Translations under genes and position numbers: made by a program | Notes under the pieces: generated by a model | Seen by the model: the letters and a program-made list of their open reading frames with translations, nothing else | What the model was told of the DNA's origin: nothing | The model's database searches: none | Shown here: positions 33,201-42,940 of the stretch, in pieces | How the letters are laid out: each line of letters starts with the position of its first letter | How positions within the stretch are numbered: the stretch's first letter is position 1 | Origin: Alphaproteobacteria bacterium | GTDB lineage: Bacteria > Pseudomonadota > Alphaproteobacteria > DSM-16000 > Inquilinaceae | Direction of reading: 5' to 3' | DNA length: 64,000 nucleotides | Assembly (NCBI GenBank): GCA_028277405.1 | Contig: JANQGH010000051.1 | Coordinates: forward strand, 1-64,000

Positions 33201-34748
33201 ATGCCGCAGGCGCCGAACGCGGGGGCCGGGGAGGGAACCGGACGTCTGATGGCGTCCGGCGTCTCTGTCTCGTTTGCCGGCGTTCAAGCGCTGCAGGACG
33301 TCACCGTGACCTTAGCTATGGGCGAGGTTCTGGGCCTGATCGGGCCCAATGGTGCGGGAAAGACCACCTTGGTGAACGTTCTGACCGGCTTTCAGAAGAG
33401 CGATGCCGGGGCACTTGTGATCGATGACAAAGAGGTCACCGGATGGGCGCCTCATCGGATCGGCCGGGCTGGATTGGCGCGCACCTTTCAGGCGGCGCGC
33501 CTGTTCGGCCAGATGACCGTGCGCGAGAACATCGAACTGGCCGCGTTGTCGGCCAATCCGGTCCGGTCGCGTGCCCGCCGCGAGGCGGACCGGATTATTG
33601 ACTGGATGAGGCTGGGTGACTTGCGCGGGCGGATGGCCGATGCCCTGCCCCATGGGGACCAGCGCCGCGTTGGCGTCGCCCGGGCGCTGGCGTCTTCGCC
33701 CCGGTACCTGCTGTTGGACGAACCGGCGGCGGGCCTGAACGAGCACGAAAGCGAGGAACTGCTGGCAGCGATTGCCCGCATCCGGGCCGATTTCGGCTGC
33801 GGGCTGCTGCTGATCGAACACAATATCGGGCTGATCATGGAGGTCTCCGATCGCATCCATGTACTCAGCGACGGCCGTAGCCTGGCGGAAGGAACGCCGG
33901 AAAGTGTGCGTGCGGACCCCGAGGTGCGCCGCGCCTATCTCGGCACGACAGATGACGGCCCCTCGGTTCCGGCGCGGGGCCGCGGCGATGATCCTGTTTC
34001 CGGGACGACCGTACGGCCGCCCTTACTGGCCGTCGAAGATCTGGTTGTCAGGCATGGATCGGTAGAGGCGTTGCGGGGCGTCACGATCGAGGCGGGCGTC
34101 GGCGAACTGGTCGCCGTCGTTGGGCCAAACGGCGCGGGCAAGACCTCACTGTTGCAGGCGATTACGGCACTGGTTCGTCCGGCGGGTGGACGGATTGTCC
34201 TGGACGGCGTGTCGAACGGCCGCAAGACGGTTGAGGATATCGTCGCCGCTGGCGTCGCGCTCGTGCCGGAGGGTCGTCAGGTCTTCCCGGCGTTGACCGT
34301 TGCCGAAAACCTGGCCATCGGCGCAAGGGACGCCAGCGACGGCGCAAAGACGATCTGGCGTGTCGATGGCCTGCTCGAAGAGTTTCCCATCCTGCGTGAA
34401 CGCGCCGACATGCCGGCGGGCCGGCTATCGGGCGGCGAACAGCAACAGCTGGCGATTGCGCGCGCGCTGGCCGGGAACCCGCGATTGCTGCTGCTTGACG
34501 AACCGTCGCTTGGCCTGGCACCGCTTGTCATCGAGCGCGTCTATGAGATGTTGCGCCAGATCCACGACAGCGGCGTGACCATCCTGTTGGTCGAGCAAGA
34601 CGCGGCCAGGGCGCTCGACGTGGCTGATCGGACCTACGTCCTTCGCTCCGGCCTTGTGGAGTTGTCCGGCCCATCCGATGCCGTGCTAGCGGACGTCGCC
34701 TTCGACCGCGCCTATTTCGGCTTCCCCGACCAGTCCGCCGCGTCATGA
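33201..34748 (+). CDS. Fused ABC ATPase LivG-LivF
   Basis: A 515-aa protein with two complete ABC domains that are normally separate. Domain 1 (about 15-250, LivG-like) has Walker A GPNGAGKT at 48-55, a non-consensus signature LPHGDQRRVGVARAL and Walker B YLLLDEPAAGLNEHE. Domain 2 (about 275-510, LivF-like) has Walker A at 308-315, signature LSGGEQQQLAIARAL and LLLLDEPSLGLAP. A ~25-residue linker joins them. The ATG at 33201 is one base after the binding-protein stop. The stop overlaps the LivH-like start. Confidence 0.92.
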   Translation: MPQAPNAGAGEGTGRLMASGVSVSFAGVQALQDVTVTLAMGEVLGLIGPNGAGKTTLVNVLTGFQKSDAGALVIDDKEVTGWAPHRIGRAGLARTFQAARLFGQMTVRENIELAALSANPVRSRARREADRIIDWMRLGDLRGRMADALPHGDQRRVGVARALASSPRYLLLDEPAAGLNEHESEELLAAIARIRADFGCGLLLIEHNIGLIMEVSDRIHVLSDGRSLAEGTPESVRADPEVRRAYLGTTDDGPSVPARGRGDDPVSGTTVRPPLLAVEDLVVRHGSVEALRGVTIEAGVGELVAVVGPNGAGKTSLLQAITALVRPAGGRIVLDGVSNGRKTVEDIVAAGVALVPEGRQVFPALTVAENLAIGARDASDGAKTIWRVDGLLEEFPILRERADMPAGRLSGGEQQQLAIARALAGNPRLLLLDEPSLGLAPLVIERVYEMLRQIHDSGVTILLVEQDAARALDVADRTYVLRSGLVELSGPSDAVLADVAFDRAYFGFPDQSAAS

Positions 34749-35629
34749 ACATCGCAGCCCAGCACATCGTCGACATGCTCAGTGTTGGCGGTCTCTACGC
34801 TCTCATGGCGCTCGGCATCGGGCTGATTTTCGGGATCATGAGGTTGGTCAATTTCGCCCATGGCGAACTGGTGATGATCGGAGGATATGCGATCTGGCTG
34901 ATTGCTGATCTTCCCGGGCCGCTCATTGTCGTTCTGTCCTTGGCGATCGTCGCGATCTTCGCGCTGGCAATGGAACGGATCGCTTTTCGTCCGTTGCGCG
35001 ACGCCAGCCCGGCAACGCTGCTCGTGGCGGCCTTCGCGGTCAGCTATTTCCTGCAAAACCTGGCCATGCTGATCTTTGGCGCTCGGCCCAAGCCGTTTAC
35101 TTTCGCCGACGGTCTTATTGAGAATGTCGTCGTTTTTGGCCTGAGAGTTCCCCAGCTTCAGATTCTATCGCTGGTCCTTACGATCCTTGCGCTGGCGGGG
35201 TTGGCCCTGTTCTTGAAGCGTACGCGCATGGGCGTCCAGATGCGTGCGGCGGCGCAGGACTTTCGCATGGCGCGCCTTGTCGGCATTCCTGCCAACCGGA
35301 TCATTGCCCTGGCCTTCCTGGTCAGCGGCATCTTGGCCTGGGTCGTCAGTCTCATCTATGCCGCCCAGATCGGCCAACTGAGCCCGACGATGGGGCTGCA
35401 GCCCGTTATCATCGGGTTCGTGGCGACAGTTATCGGCGGTCTGGGAAGCCTGACGGGTGCGGCGATCGGCGGGTTTGTCGTCGGCTGCCTCAGCGTTGGC
35501 CTGCAGATAATGCTGCCGGGCGATCTGCGCGAGTTCCGCGAAGCGTTTCTGTTCGCCGCACTTCTGCTGGTCCTGCTTGTCAGGCCGGCGGGGATCGTTG
35601 CGACAAGCGCGTTGAAGGAGCGGGTCTGA
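34745..35629 (+). CDS. livH: Branched-chain-type ABC permease (LivH-like)
   Basis: A 294-aa inner-membrane permease with eight hydrophobic segments and family signatures GLYALMALGIGLIFGIMRLVNFAHGE at the N-terminus and GFVATVIGGLGSLTGAAIGGF near the C-terminus. It overlaps the fused ATPase gene by 4 bp and the LivM-like gene by 1 bp (TGATG). Confidence 0.93.
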   Translation: MNIAAQHIVDMLSVGGLYALMALGIGLIFGIMRLVNFAHGELVMIGGYAIWLIADLPGPLIVVLSLAIVAIFALAMERIAFRPLRDASPATLLVAAFAVSYFLQNLAMLIFGARPKPFTFADGLIENVVVFGLRVPQLQILSLVLTILALAGLALFLKRTRMGVQMRAAAQDFRMARLVGIPANRIIALAFLVSGILAWVVSLIYAAQIGQLSPTMGLQPVIIGFVATVIGGLGSLTGAAIGGFVVGCLSVGLQIMLPGDLREFREAFLFAALLLVLLVRPAGIVATSALKERV

Positions 35630-36705
35630 TGGGTCGCGGCGCGCGTGGGATCTTCGTGGCCGCGTGGCCGGTCATCGTCCTGTCTCTCCTGCTTGTCGCG
35701 ATCGTCGTCGCGGCCGGCTATGCCAGCCCTTCGGTACAACGCGTGATTACCGAGATGCTGATCCGCGTCGTCATTGTCGTGGGGGCCTACATCTTCATCG
35801 GCAACTCCGGCGTTCTGTCGTTCGGTCATGTCGGCTTCATGGCGATCGGCGCCTACGTCACGGCCTGGTTGACCATTCCAGTTGCTCAGAAGCCGTACGT
35901 GTTGCCGGACCTGCCTGCGTTTCTGGCGTCGGCGGAATGGGCGAACCTGCCAGCGGCGCTCGCTGCGGGCGCGGCTGCGTCGTTCATTGCGCTCGTTTTC
36001 GGGGCCGCCTTGATGCGTCTATCGGGGATCGCCGCCAGCATCGGCACCTTCGCCATGCTGGTGATCGTGCAAACCGTGTTTTCCCACTGGGACGAAATGA
36101 CGGGCGGCGCAAGCTCGCTCTATGGTCTGCCGACCTACACCACCATGACCGTCGCGCTGGCTTGGGCGGTTGTGACGATGGTTGCCGCCTTTGCCTACCA
36201 GCAATCCAACTCCGGCTTTCGTTTGCGCAGCTCGCGGGAGGACCCCGTAGCGGCGGCGAGTTTTGGCGTGAACATTCACCGTGAGCGGCTGACCGCCTTC
36301 GTCGTCAGTGCCTTTTTCGTCGGTATCGGTGGCGTTCTTCACGCCCATTTCCTAGGCATCGTAGTCGCCAGCAGCTTCTTTCTGGCCACCACCTTCTTGT
36401 TGATCGCCATGCTGGTCATCGGCGGTATCAGCAGCCTGTCGGGCGCGGTGATCGGCGTCGTGGTCGTCTCATTGCTGGCCGAACTTCTGCGGCGGGCTGA
36501 GGGTGGGATCGATCTCGGGGTGTTTGTCATTCCGGGTGGGCCGGGCCTTCGCGAGGTAGGCCTGGCGTTCGTCATGCTGGTGATTTTGGTCTTCCGACCC
36601 AACGGCCTGATGAACGGACGCGAGATCGGTCTGCCCCGCATGGTTCGCCTGCGACCCGCGCGCGATGGTGGACCCATACTGAAATCATCGGAGTCAAGCG
36701 AATGA
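35629..36705 (+). CDS. livM: Branched-chain-type ABC permease (LivM-like)
   Basis: A 358-aa permease, partner of the LivH-like protein, with the conserved GNSGVLSFGHVGFMAIGAYVTAW segment, SREDPVAAASFGVNIHRERLTAFVVSAFFVGIGG, and a C-terminal LVFRPNGLM ending. It has about ten hydrophobic segments. Its stop overlaps the HyuA start as ATGA, which links import directly to the hydantoinase subunits. Confidence 0.93.
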   Translation: MGRGARGIFVAAWPVIVLSLLLVAIVVAAGYASPSVQRVITEMLIRVVIVVGAYIFIGNSGVLSFGHVGFMAIGAYVTAWLTIPVAQKPYVLPDLPAFLASAEWANLPAALAAGAAASFIALVFGAALMRLSGIAASIGTFAMLVIVQTVFSHWDEMTGGASSLYGLPTYTTMTVALAWAVVTMVAAFAYQQSNSGFRLRSSREDPVAAASFGVNIHRERLTAFVVSAFFVGIGGVLHAHFLGIVVASSFFLATTFLLIAMLVIGGISSLSGAVIGVVVVSLLAELLRRAEGGIDLGVFVIPGGPGLREVGLAFVMLVILVFRPNGLMNGREIGLPRMVRLRPARDGGPILKSSESSE

Positions 36706-38780
36706 GATTAATCGGCGTGGATGTCGGCGGCACGTTCACGGACTTGGTGTTCACCAATTCCGAGACGCGCCAGACCTTGGTACACAAGGTCGCGACGACG
36801 CCGGAAGATCCGTCGACCGGCGTGATGACAGGGATCGACGAGCTTTGCCGCAATGGCGAGATCGATCCGCGCACAATCGATCATGTTTATCATTCCACGA
36901 CCATCGCAACCAACGCGCTGCTCGAATACAAGGGCGCGCGCACCGGTCTGATCACCAGCGATGGGTATCGCGACATTCTTCACATCGGCCGGCATCAGCG
37001 CCCCCAGCATTACTCGATCATGCAAGAGATACCGTGGCAAGATCGGCCGCTGGTACGCCGCCGCTTTCGCAAGACGGTTCGCGAGCGGCTGGTACCGCCG
37101 TACGGCGATGTGCTGACGCCGTTGGACGAAGAGGGCGTGCGTGCGATCGCCCGCGACTTCCGGAAGCAAGGGGTAGAGGCAATCGCGATCTGCTTCCTGT
37201 TCTCCTACCTGAACCCGGCGCATGAGGATCGTGCGCGCGAGATCGTCAGCGAGGAATATCCGGAGGCTTTCGTGACGACGTCGTCCTCGGTTTCGCCCCA
37301 GTTCAGGGAGTTCGAACGCTTCACCACGGCAGCGATGAACGCCTTCATCGGACCGAAGGTGCGCTACTATGTCGATCAGCTGCATAACCGGTTGCGCGAA
37401 GGCGGTCTGCAGGCGGATCTCCGCATCATGCGCTCGAACGGCGGTATCGCGACGCCAGGCCAGGTCGTTTCGATCCCGGTGCTAACGCTTCTGTCAGGCC
37501 CCGCCGCCGGCGTAATCGGCGGCGCTTGGTCCGGCTCACTGTCCGATCGCCACAACCTGATCACCTTCGATGTCGGCGGAACCAGCGCCGATATCGGCGT
37601 GGTTAAGGACGGTACGCTGGGTGAGGCGAGCGCGCGGGACACGTGGATCGCCGGCTATCCGGTGATGGTACCGATGATCGACATTCACACCATCGGTGCC
37701 GGCGGCGGTTCGATCGCCCATATCGATCCGGGCGGTGCCTTCCGGGTCGGTCCGCACAGCGCGGGGTCGCGGCCCGGCCCCGCGGCCTATGGACGGGGCG
37801 GCACCGAACCGACGGTAACGGATGCGAATGTTCTGCTTGGCCGGCTGGACAGCGCCAATTTCCTTGGCGGGGCGATGGATCTGGACCTCGGCGCCTCGCG
37901 CCAGGTCATCGATAAGCTCGCCGACCAGCTCGGCCTTGAACCGGTCGAGGCCGCCGAAGGCGTGATCACCGTCTTGAACGCCAACATGGCGAACGCCATT
38001 CGGTCGCGCACGGTTCAAAAGGGCATCGACCCGCGAGATTTCGCCTTGGTGGCCTTTGGTGGCGCCGGCCCGCTGCATGGGGCCGAAGTCGCCGCGATGC
38101 TGAGTATCCCGCAGGTGATCGTGCCGCCCCATCCGGGCATCACCTCCGCCGTGGGCATGCTGACCACCGAGTTGAAGTACGACACGATCAAGACCGCCTT
38201 TCAGATTTCCAACGCGCTGGATCTCGAGCGCATCGCGGCGGATTTCGATGAGATGGAGCATCAAATCCACCAATCGTTCGCTGAAGACGGGGTCGAACGG
38301 TCGCAAATCACGTTCGCACGCTTTTTGGATTTGCGCTATGTCGGTCAAGGCTACGAGTTGCGTATTCCGCTCGACGGTGATGGCTCGGTGAGCGTGGCCG
38401 TCGACGCCGCCCTTCATCGGTTTCACCGCCGGCATGAAGACGAATACGGTCACGCATTTCCCGACACCCCAATCGAGTTGGTCAATTTGCGATCGATCGG
38501 GACCGCGCCGACGCCGCAGATCGATCGTCCGCGGGTGCCGCAAGGTGGCTCTCTGGAGCAGGCGCGGGTCAAGGTCGATCGAACCGTGTTTCGCGTGGGC
38601 GATACGCTGTCGGACCACGAAACCAGCTTCTACCGCCGCGATCGGCTGCCGCCCGGCACGCCGGTTTCGGGGCCGGCGGTCATCTTGCAAATCGACAGCA
38701 CAACTGTGGTTCCGCCCGGTTGGACGGCCGAGGCCGACCCGTCCGGCAATCTGATCCTCACCTCCGGAGAAGGCCGATGA
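36702..38780 (+). CDS. hyuA: Hydantoinase/oxoprolinase family subunit A
   Basis: A 692-aa HyuA protein, the ATP-binding subunit of ATP-dependent N-methylhydantoinase/5-oxoprolinase/acetophenone-carboxylase-type enzymes. The ASKHA-type phosphate loop GVDVGGTFTDLV opens the protein, followed by HSTTIATNALLE, LSGPAAGVIGG and the conserved HTIGAGGGSIA. It forms a complex with HyuB, encoded by the next, overlapping gene. Together with the carbamoylase and dehydrogenase downstream it should open a hydantoin-like ring at ATP cost. Confidence 0.93.
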   Translation: MRLIGVDVGGTFTDLVFTNSETRQTLVHKVATTPEDPSTGVMTGIDELCRNGEIDPRTIDHVYHSTTIATNALLEYKGARTGLITSDGYRDILHIGRHQRPQHYSIMQEIPWQDRPLVRRRFRKTVRERLVPPYGDVLTPLDEEGVRAIARDFRKQGVEAIAICFLFSYLNPAHEDRAREIVSEEYPEAFVTTSSSVSPQFREFERFTTAAMNAFIGPKVRYYVDQLHNRLREGGLQADLRIMRSNGGIATPGQVVSIPVLTLLSGPAAGVIGGAWSGSLSDRHNLITFDVGGTSADIGVVKDGTLGEASARDTWIAGYPVMVPMIDIHTIGAGGGSIAHIDPGGAFRVGPHSAGSRPGPAAYGRGGTEPTVTDANVLLGRLDSANFLGGAMDLDLGASRQVIDKLADQLGLEPVEAAEGVITVLNANMANAIRSRTVQKGIDPRDFALVAFGGAGPLHGAEVAAMLSIPQVIVPPHPGITSAVGMLTTELKYDTIKTAFQISNALDLERIAADFDEMEHQIHQSFAEDGVERSQITFARFLDLRYVGQGYELRIPLDGDGSVSVAVDAALHRFHRRHEDEYGHAFPDTPIELVNLRSIGTAPTPQIDRPRVPQGGSLEQARVKVDRTVFRVGDTLSDHETSFYRRDRLPPGTPVSGPAVILQIDSTTVVPPGWTAEADPSGNLILTSGEGR

Positions 38781-40594
38781 ACAGCAGCATGGCCGACGCA
38801 ACCGGCAGCGACAGCCGGTCGATAGATCCGGTGACCGCCAGCGTCATCCATGGCGCACTGGAGAGCATCGCTATCGAGATGGGCTTCAAACTGATGCGCA
38901 TGTCCTATTCGAGCATTATTCGGGAATCGGAGGATTTTGGCGCCGCGCTGATCGATGCTGACTGCCGCCAACTGTCAGAGGCCAAGCAGAGTACGCCGCT
39001 GCAGTCCGGCCCGATCCCCGGTTACATCAGAGGCATGCTGCGCCAGCTTGAGGCGCGCGGCGAAACGCTGGAGCCGGGCGACGTGATTATGCACAACGAT
39101 GCTTATGCCGGCGCCAGCCATGGGCCCGACGTGGCGTTCATCGTGCCGGCCTTCCACGACGGGCGTATCGTCGGCTACGCCGCGACCACCGCGCACCATC
39201 TGGACATTGGCGCACACACGCCAGGCAGCGGTGGCATCGTCGATGCCATCGACAGCTACGCCGAAGGCCTGCAGTTTCAGGCGATCAAGGTTTATGAGCG
39301 CGGCAAGCGCAACGACCAGATTTGGCACATGGTCAAGTCCAACATCCGCCTACCCGACCTGGTAGTCGGTGACATGGAGGCCCAGATCGCCGCGGCCAGG
39401 ATCGGCGCCGACGCCTATCTCACGGTCATCGAACGATACGGCTACGATACGGTGCAAGCGGCGGGTGAGGCCTTGTTTGACAGTTCCGAACGACGGATGC
39501 GGGCGGCGATCGCTGCGCTGCCCGACGGGGAATACGCCGCGACGACGTGGATCGACGGCTTCCTCGACGACCCGGACCCGGCGCGGCGCGACTTGGCGAT
39601 CAAGGCCACGATTATCGTCGAGGGCGACCGGATGACTGTCGATCTGACGGGCACCGCCGACCAGGTGTCCGATCGCCCCATCAACATGCCGCTGGAAGGC
39701 ACGGTGGATTGTGCGATCTGGCTGTCGCTACGGTCGGTGCTGCTCGATTCCGCCGTGCATGGGGAGATTCAGCAGAATTCCGGCCTGACGCGGCCGATCG
39801 AGATCGTCGCGCCCGAAGGCTCGCTGGCCAATCCGCGCTTTCCGGCGCCGGTCATCGCCCGTTTTTGCCCCGGCATAGAATTGTCGAACGCGATCGTGCA
39901 GTCGCTAAGCCAGGTGGTCCCCAATCAGGTCTGCGCCGGCTGCGCCAATGGCGGCGGCATGATCTTCACCGGATCGGGCGAAAACGGCCTTTGGGTCCAT
40001 GTCGACCTCTTCTCAGGCAGCTATGGCGGGCGGCACGGCCTGGACGGCATGGACGCGGTTGACGTGCTGTATGCCAACACGCGCAACAATCCGATCGAGG
40101 ACATCGAGTCCCACGTGCCGTTGCGCATCGTGCGCTACGAGTTGCGCGAGGATGTCGCCGCACCAGGCCGATGGCGCGGTGGCGTTGGCTCGATCAAGGA
40201 GACCCTGTTCCTGGCCGACGGCGGCGCGTCGGTGGAGAGCGAGGGCCACAAATACCCGCCCGCCGGACTTTTTGGCGGCGCGGACGGCGTGACGTCGGAA
40301 CTGCTGCACATTCGGGCGGACGGCAGTCAGGACGATCTGCCGTCCAAGGTTCCGTATCGGGGCTTCAAGGCGGGTGATCGCCTTGTTGCCACGCGTGGTT
40401 GCGGCGGTGGTTACGGCGACCCGTTGGCGCGCGATCCTGCCGACGTGCTGGACGACGTTCTTGACGAGTACATCAGCGCCGAAGCGGCCCTGCGGGACTA
40501 CGGCGTGGTCTTGACGCCGGGACTGACGGTCGACGAAGACGGCACCGACGGCGAGCGTCAACGACGCATGTCTGCATCGCCCGCCAAGGCATGA
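38777..40594 (+). CDS. hyuB: Hydantoinase/oxoprolinase family subunit B
   Basis: A 605-aa HyuB protein starting at ATG 38777 (MNSSMAD), overlapping the HyuA stop by 4 bp. Signatures include SIAIEMGFKLMRMSYSSIIRESEDFGAALID, the GDVIMHNDAYAGASHGPDVAFI metal-site region and the C-terminal RGCGGGYGDPLARDPADVLDDV. It carries the hydrolytic site of the HyuA/HyuB complex. A four-residue longer shadow upstream lies inside HyuA and is discounted. Confidence 0.93.
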   Translation: MNSSMADATGSDSRSIDPVTASVIHGALESIAIEMGFKLMRMSYSSIIRESEDFGAALIDADCRQLSEAKQSTPLQSGPIPGYIRGMLRQLEARGETLEPGDVIMHNDAYAGASHGPDVAFIVPAFHDGRIVGYAATTAHHLDIGAHTPGSGGIVDAIDSYAEGLQFQAIKVYERGKRNDQIWHMVKSNIRLPDLVVGDMEAQIAAARIGADAYLTVIERYGYDTVQAAGEALFDSSERRMRAAIAALPDGEYAATTWIDGFLDDPDPARRDLAIKATIIVEGDRMTVDLTGTADQVSDRPINMPLEGTVDCAIWLSLRSVLLDSAVHGEIQQNSGLTRPIEIVAPEGSLANPRFPAPVIARFCPGIELSNAIVQSLSQVVPNQVCAGCANGGGMIFTGSGENGLWVHVDLFSGSYGGRHGLDGMDAVDVLYANTRNNPIEDIESHVPLRIVRYELREDVAAPGRWRGGVGSIKETLFLADGGASVESEGHKYPPAGLFGGADGVTSELLHIRADGSQDDLPSKVPYRGFKAGDRLVATRGCGGGYGDPLARDPADVLDDVLDEYISAEAALRDYGVVLTPGLTVDEDGTDGERQRRMSASPAKA

Positions 40595-40605
40595 GGAGGA
40601 GAATG

Positions 40606-41547
40606 ATGAGCCGTATAGTGACATTGGCGTCCGGCCAGCTGGGGCCGATCGCACGCGACGAGAGCCGCCAATCGGTGGTCGCGCGACTGCTGGAACTGAT
40701 GCGCGAGGCAAAAGGCATGGGCGCACGCGCGATCGTCTTCCCCGAGCTTGCGCTGACCTCCTTCTTCCCGCGCTGGTACTTCGAGGATCAAGCGGATATC
40801 GACGCGTTTTACGAACGCGAGATGCCCAATCCTGCGACGCGGCCACTGTTCGAAGCCTCAGAAGAACTCGGCATGGGTTTCTATCTCGGCTATGCGGAAC
40901 TAGACGGCGGGAATGGCCAGACCCGTCACTACAACACCTCCATCCTGGTCGACCGCGGCCGTATCGTCGGCAAGTATCGCAAGGTGCATCTGCCGGGCCA
41001 CGCCGACCATCGCCCCGAAGCGCCTTTCCAGCATTTGGAAAAGCGCTACTTCGACGTCGGCAATCTCGGCTTTGGCGCTTGGCACGCGTTCGACGGCATT
41101 GCGGGCATGTGCATCTGCAATGATCGCCGATGGCCGGAAACCTATCGCGTTCTCGGCCTCCAAGGCGCGGAGATGATCTTTCTCGGCTACAACACGCCGA
41201 CACATATCCCGTGGGAGCCGATCTACGATCACCTCTCGGATTTCCACAATCACCTCAGCATGCAAGCCGGCGCCTATCAGAACAGTGCCTTTGTGGTCGG
41301 CACTGCGAAGGCCGGGGTCGAGGAAGGCTGCGACCTGTTGGCCGGATCATGCATCATCGCGCCGTCGGGCGAGATCATTGCCTTGGCCACGACACGAGAG
41401 GACGAGGTGATCGTGGCACGCTGCGATCTCGAGCTTAGCCGCCACAACAAGGAGCACATGTTCAACTTTGCCCAGCATAGGCAGATCGATCAGTATGGTC
41501 TGATCACCGAAACCGCTGGCGCCGTCGAACCGCGCGGCCGGCCATGA
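40606..41547 (+). CDS. N-carbamoyl-D-amino-acid hydrolase-like nitrilase
   Basis: A 313-aa nitrilase-superfamily amidohydrolase with the catalytic triad Glu47 (VFPELAL), Lys126 (KYRKVHLPG) and Cys171 (ICNDRRWPE). These lie almost exactly where the Agrobacterium D-carbamoylase has Glu47-Lys127-Cys172. It converts an N-carbamoyl amino acid to the amino acid, CO2 and ammonia. The second ATG of ATGATG (40606) is used, because GGAGGA ends 5 nt before it; the ATG at 40591 overlapping HyuB carries this ribosome-binding site inside its frame. Confidence 0.93.
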   Translation: MSRIVTLASGQLGPIARDESRQSVVARLLELMREAKGMGARAIVFPELALTSFFPRWYFEDQADIDAFYEREMPNPATRPLFEASEELGMGFYLGYAELDGGNGQTRHYNTSILVDRGRIVGKYRKVHLPGHADHRPEAPFQHLEKRYFDVGNLGFGAWHAFDGIAGMCICNDRRWPETYRVLGLQGAEMIFLGYNTPTHIPWEPIYDHLSDFHNHLSMQAGAYQNSAFVVGTAKAGVEEGCDLLAGSCIIAPSGEIIALATTREDEVIVARCDLELSRHNKEHMFNFAQHRQIDQYGLITETAGAVEPRGRP

Positions 41548-41579
41548 GAGGCGCGGAGATCTAGCGGGCCGGTTGCGTC

Positions 41580-42842
41580 ATGAAGGTCATCGTGCTCGGT
41601 GCCGGCGTGATCGGCGTCACGACCGCCTACTATCTCGCCCGCGCTGGGGTAGAGGTTCATGTCGTGGACCGACGCTCCGCCGCCGCCGCCGAGACGAGCA
41701 GTGCTAATGGCGGCGTGCTTCACACCAGTGAAGCCGAACCCTGGTCGCGTCCCGGGGCGCCCTTGCAGATGCTGCGCTCAATCGGCCGCACCGATGCGCC
41801 GATGCTGCTGCGGCTGAGCGCGTTGCCGCGCATGTGGCGCTGGGGACTTTCTTTCGCGGCGCACTGCACAACCCGACGCTATCGCATCGGCATGTCGGCC
41901 AATCTGCGATTGTCCACGTACACCCTGGCTCTGCTTAAGGACCTGCGCGAACAGCTCGGGCTGGAGTATGATCAGGCCAGCCGCGGCTCCATGAAGATCT
42001 ATTCCAACGCCCGTTCGTTTGACGCGATGACCGAGGAGGCTGAGGCCATGCGAGAGTTCGGCATGGACTTCAAGGCGATCGGCATGGCGGAAGCTACGGC
42101 CCTCGAACCAGCCTTAGCTCCAATCCGCGACACTCTTGTCGGGGCGATCTACTACCCGTCCGACGAAGCCGGCGACTGCGCGAAGTTCACCACCGCCCTC
42201 GCTGCGGTCTGCGCGGGCGAGGGCGTTACCTTTCACTATGATCGGACAGTGATCGCCCTTCGGCGAGAGCAAGGCCGCATCACCGCGGTTGAAACCGATG
42301 GCGGCGTCATGACGGCGGATGCCGTAGTCCTGGCGATGGGCAGCTTCACCCCGCTGGTGTTGCGGCCGCTGGGTATTCGACTGCCGATCTATCCCGTCAA
42401 GGGTGTCACGGTCACCGTGCCCTCGGCCGCCTGGCCGGAGGGGCCCAGGATGCCAATCATCGACGACCAGTTGCTGTTTGGGATCAACCGGCTCGGCGAC
42501 CGATATCGCTGCCCGGGCTCGGTGGAAATCGCGGGCTTCGATGCGGCCGCCGATCCACGGCGTTGCGATGCGCTGGCGCGAAACGTGATCAGCGTGTTTC
42601 CCGGATTTGCCGACTGTTATGATTTGCAAACGGCTGAGCTTTGGGCCGGCCTTCGGCCGATGACACCCTCGGGCAATCCCTATCTTGGGCCGACGCCGAT
42701 CCCCAATCTTTTTCTCAATGCCGGCCACGGCCATTTGGGCTGGACCATGTCCTGCGGCTCGTCGCGTGTTGTCGCCGACTGTGTATTGGGGCAAGAACCC
42801 GCGATTGACATGTCGGGGCTTACCTTTACCGGACACAATTGA
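41580..42842 (+). CDS. FAD-dependent D-amino-acid dehydrogenase (DadA-like)
   Basis: A 420-aa DAO-family flavoprotein. It has the N-terminal FAD motif VLGAGVIGVTTAYYLA with closing Asp (VVDRR), the DadA-type ETSSANGGVLHTSEAEPWSRPG loop and the C-terminal LNAGHGHLGWTMSCGSSRVVAD. It oxidises a D-amino acid, or an N-methyl amino acid such as sarcosine, to the 2-oxo acid or imine, passing electrons to the respiratory chain. It is the terminal step after HyuAB and the carbamoylase in the same operon. Confidence 0.9.
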   Translation: MKVIVLGAGVIGVTTAYYLARAGVEVHVVDRRSAAAAETSSANGGVLHTSEAEPWSRPGAPLQMLRSIGRTDAPMLLRLSALPRMWRWGLSFAAHCTTRRYRIGMSANLRLSTYTLALLKDLREQLGLEYDQASRGSMKIYSNARSFDAMTEEAEAMREFGMDFKAIGMAEATALEPALAPIRDTLVGAIYYPSDEAGDCAKFTTALAAVCAGEGVTFHYDRTVIALRREQGRITAVETDGGVMTADAVVLAMGSFTPLVLRPLGIRLPIYPVKGVTVTVPSAAWPEGPRMPIIDDQLLFGINRLGDRYRCPGSVEIAGFDAAADPRRCDALARNVISVFPGFADCYDLQTAELWAGLRPMTPSGNPYLGPTPIPNLFLNAGHGHLGWTMSCGSSRVVADCVLGQEPAIDMSGLTFTGHN

Positions 42843-42940
42843 TCGATGAAGGCAGCTGTGTGCTCAGGATTTCAAGGGTTGGCCTTGCGTAGACAAAATG
42901 ACAGCGTAGTGATCGACTAAGAAGAGAGTGGATTTCAGTT

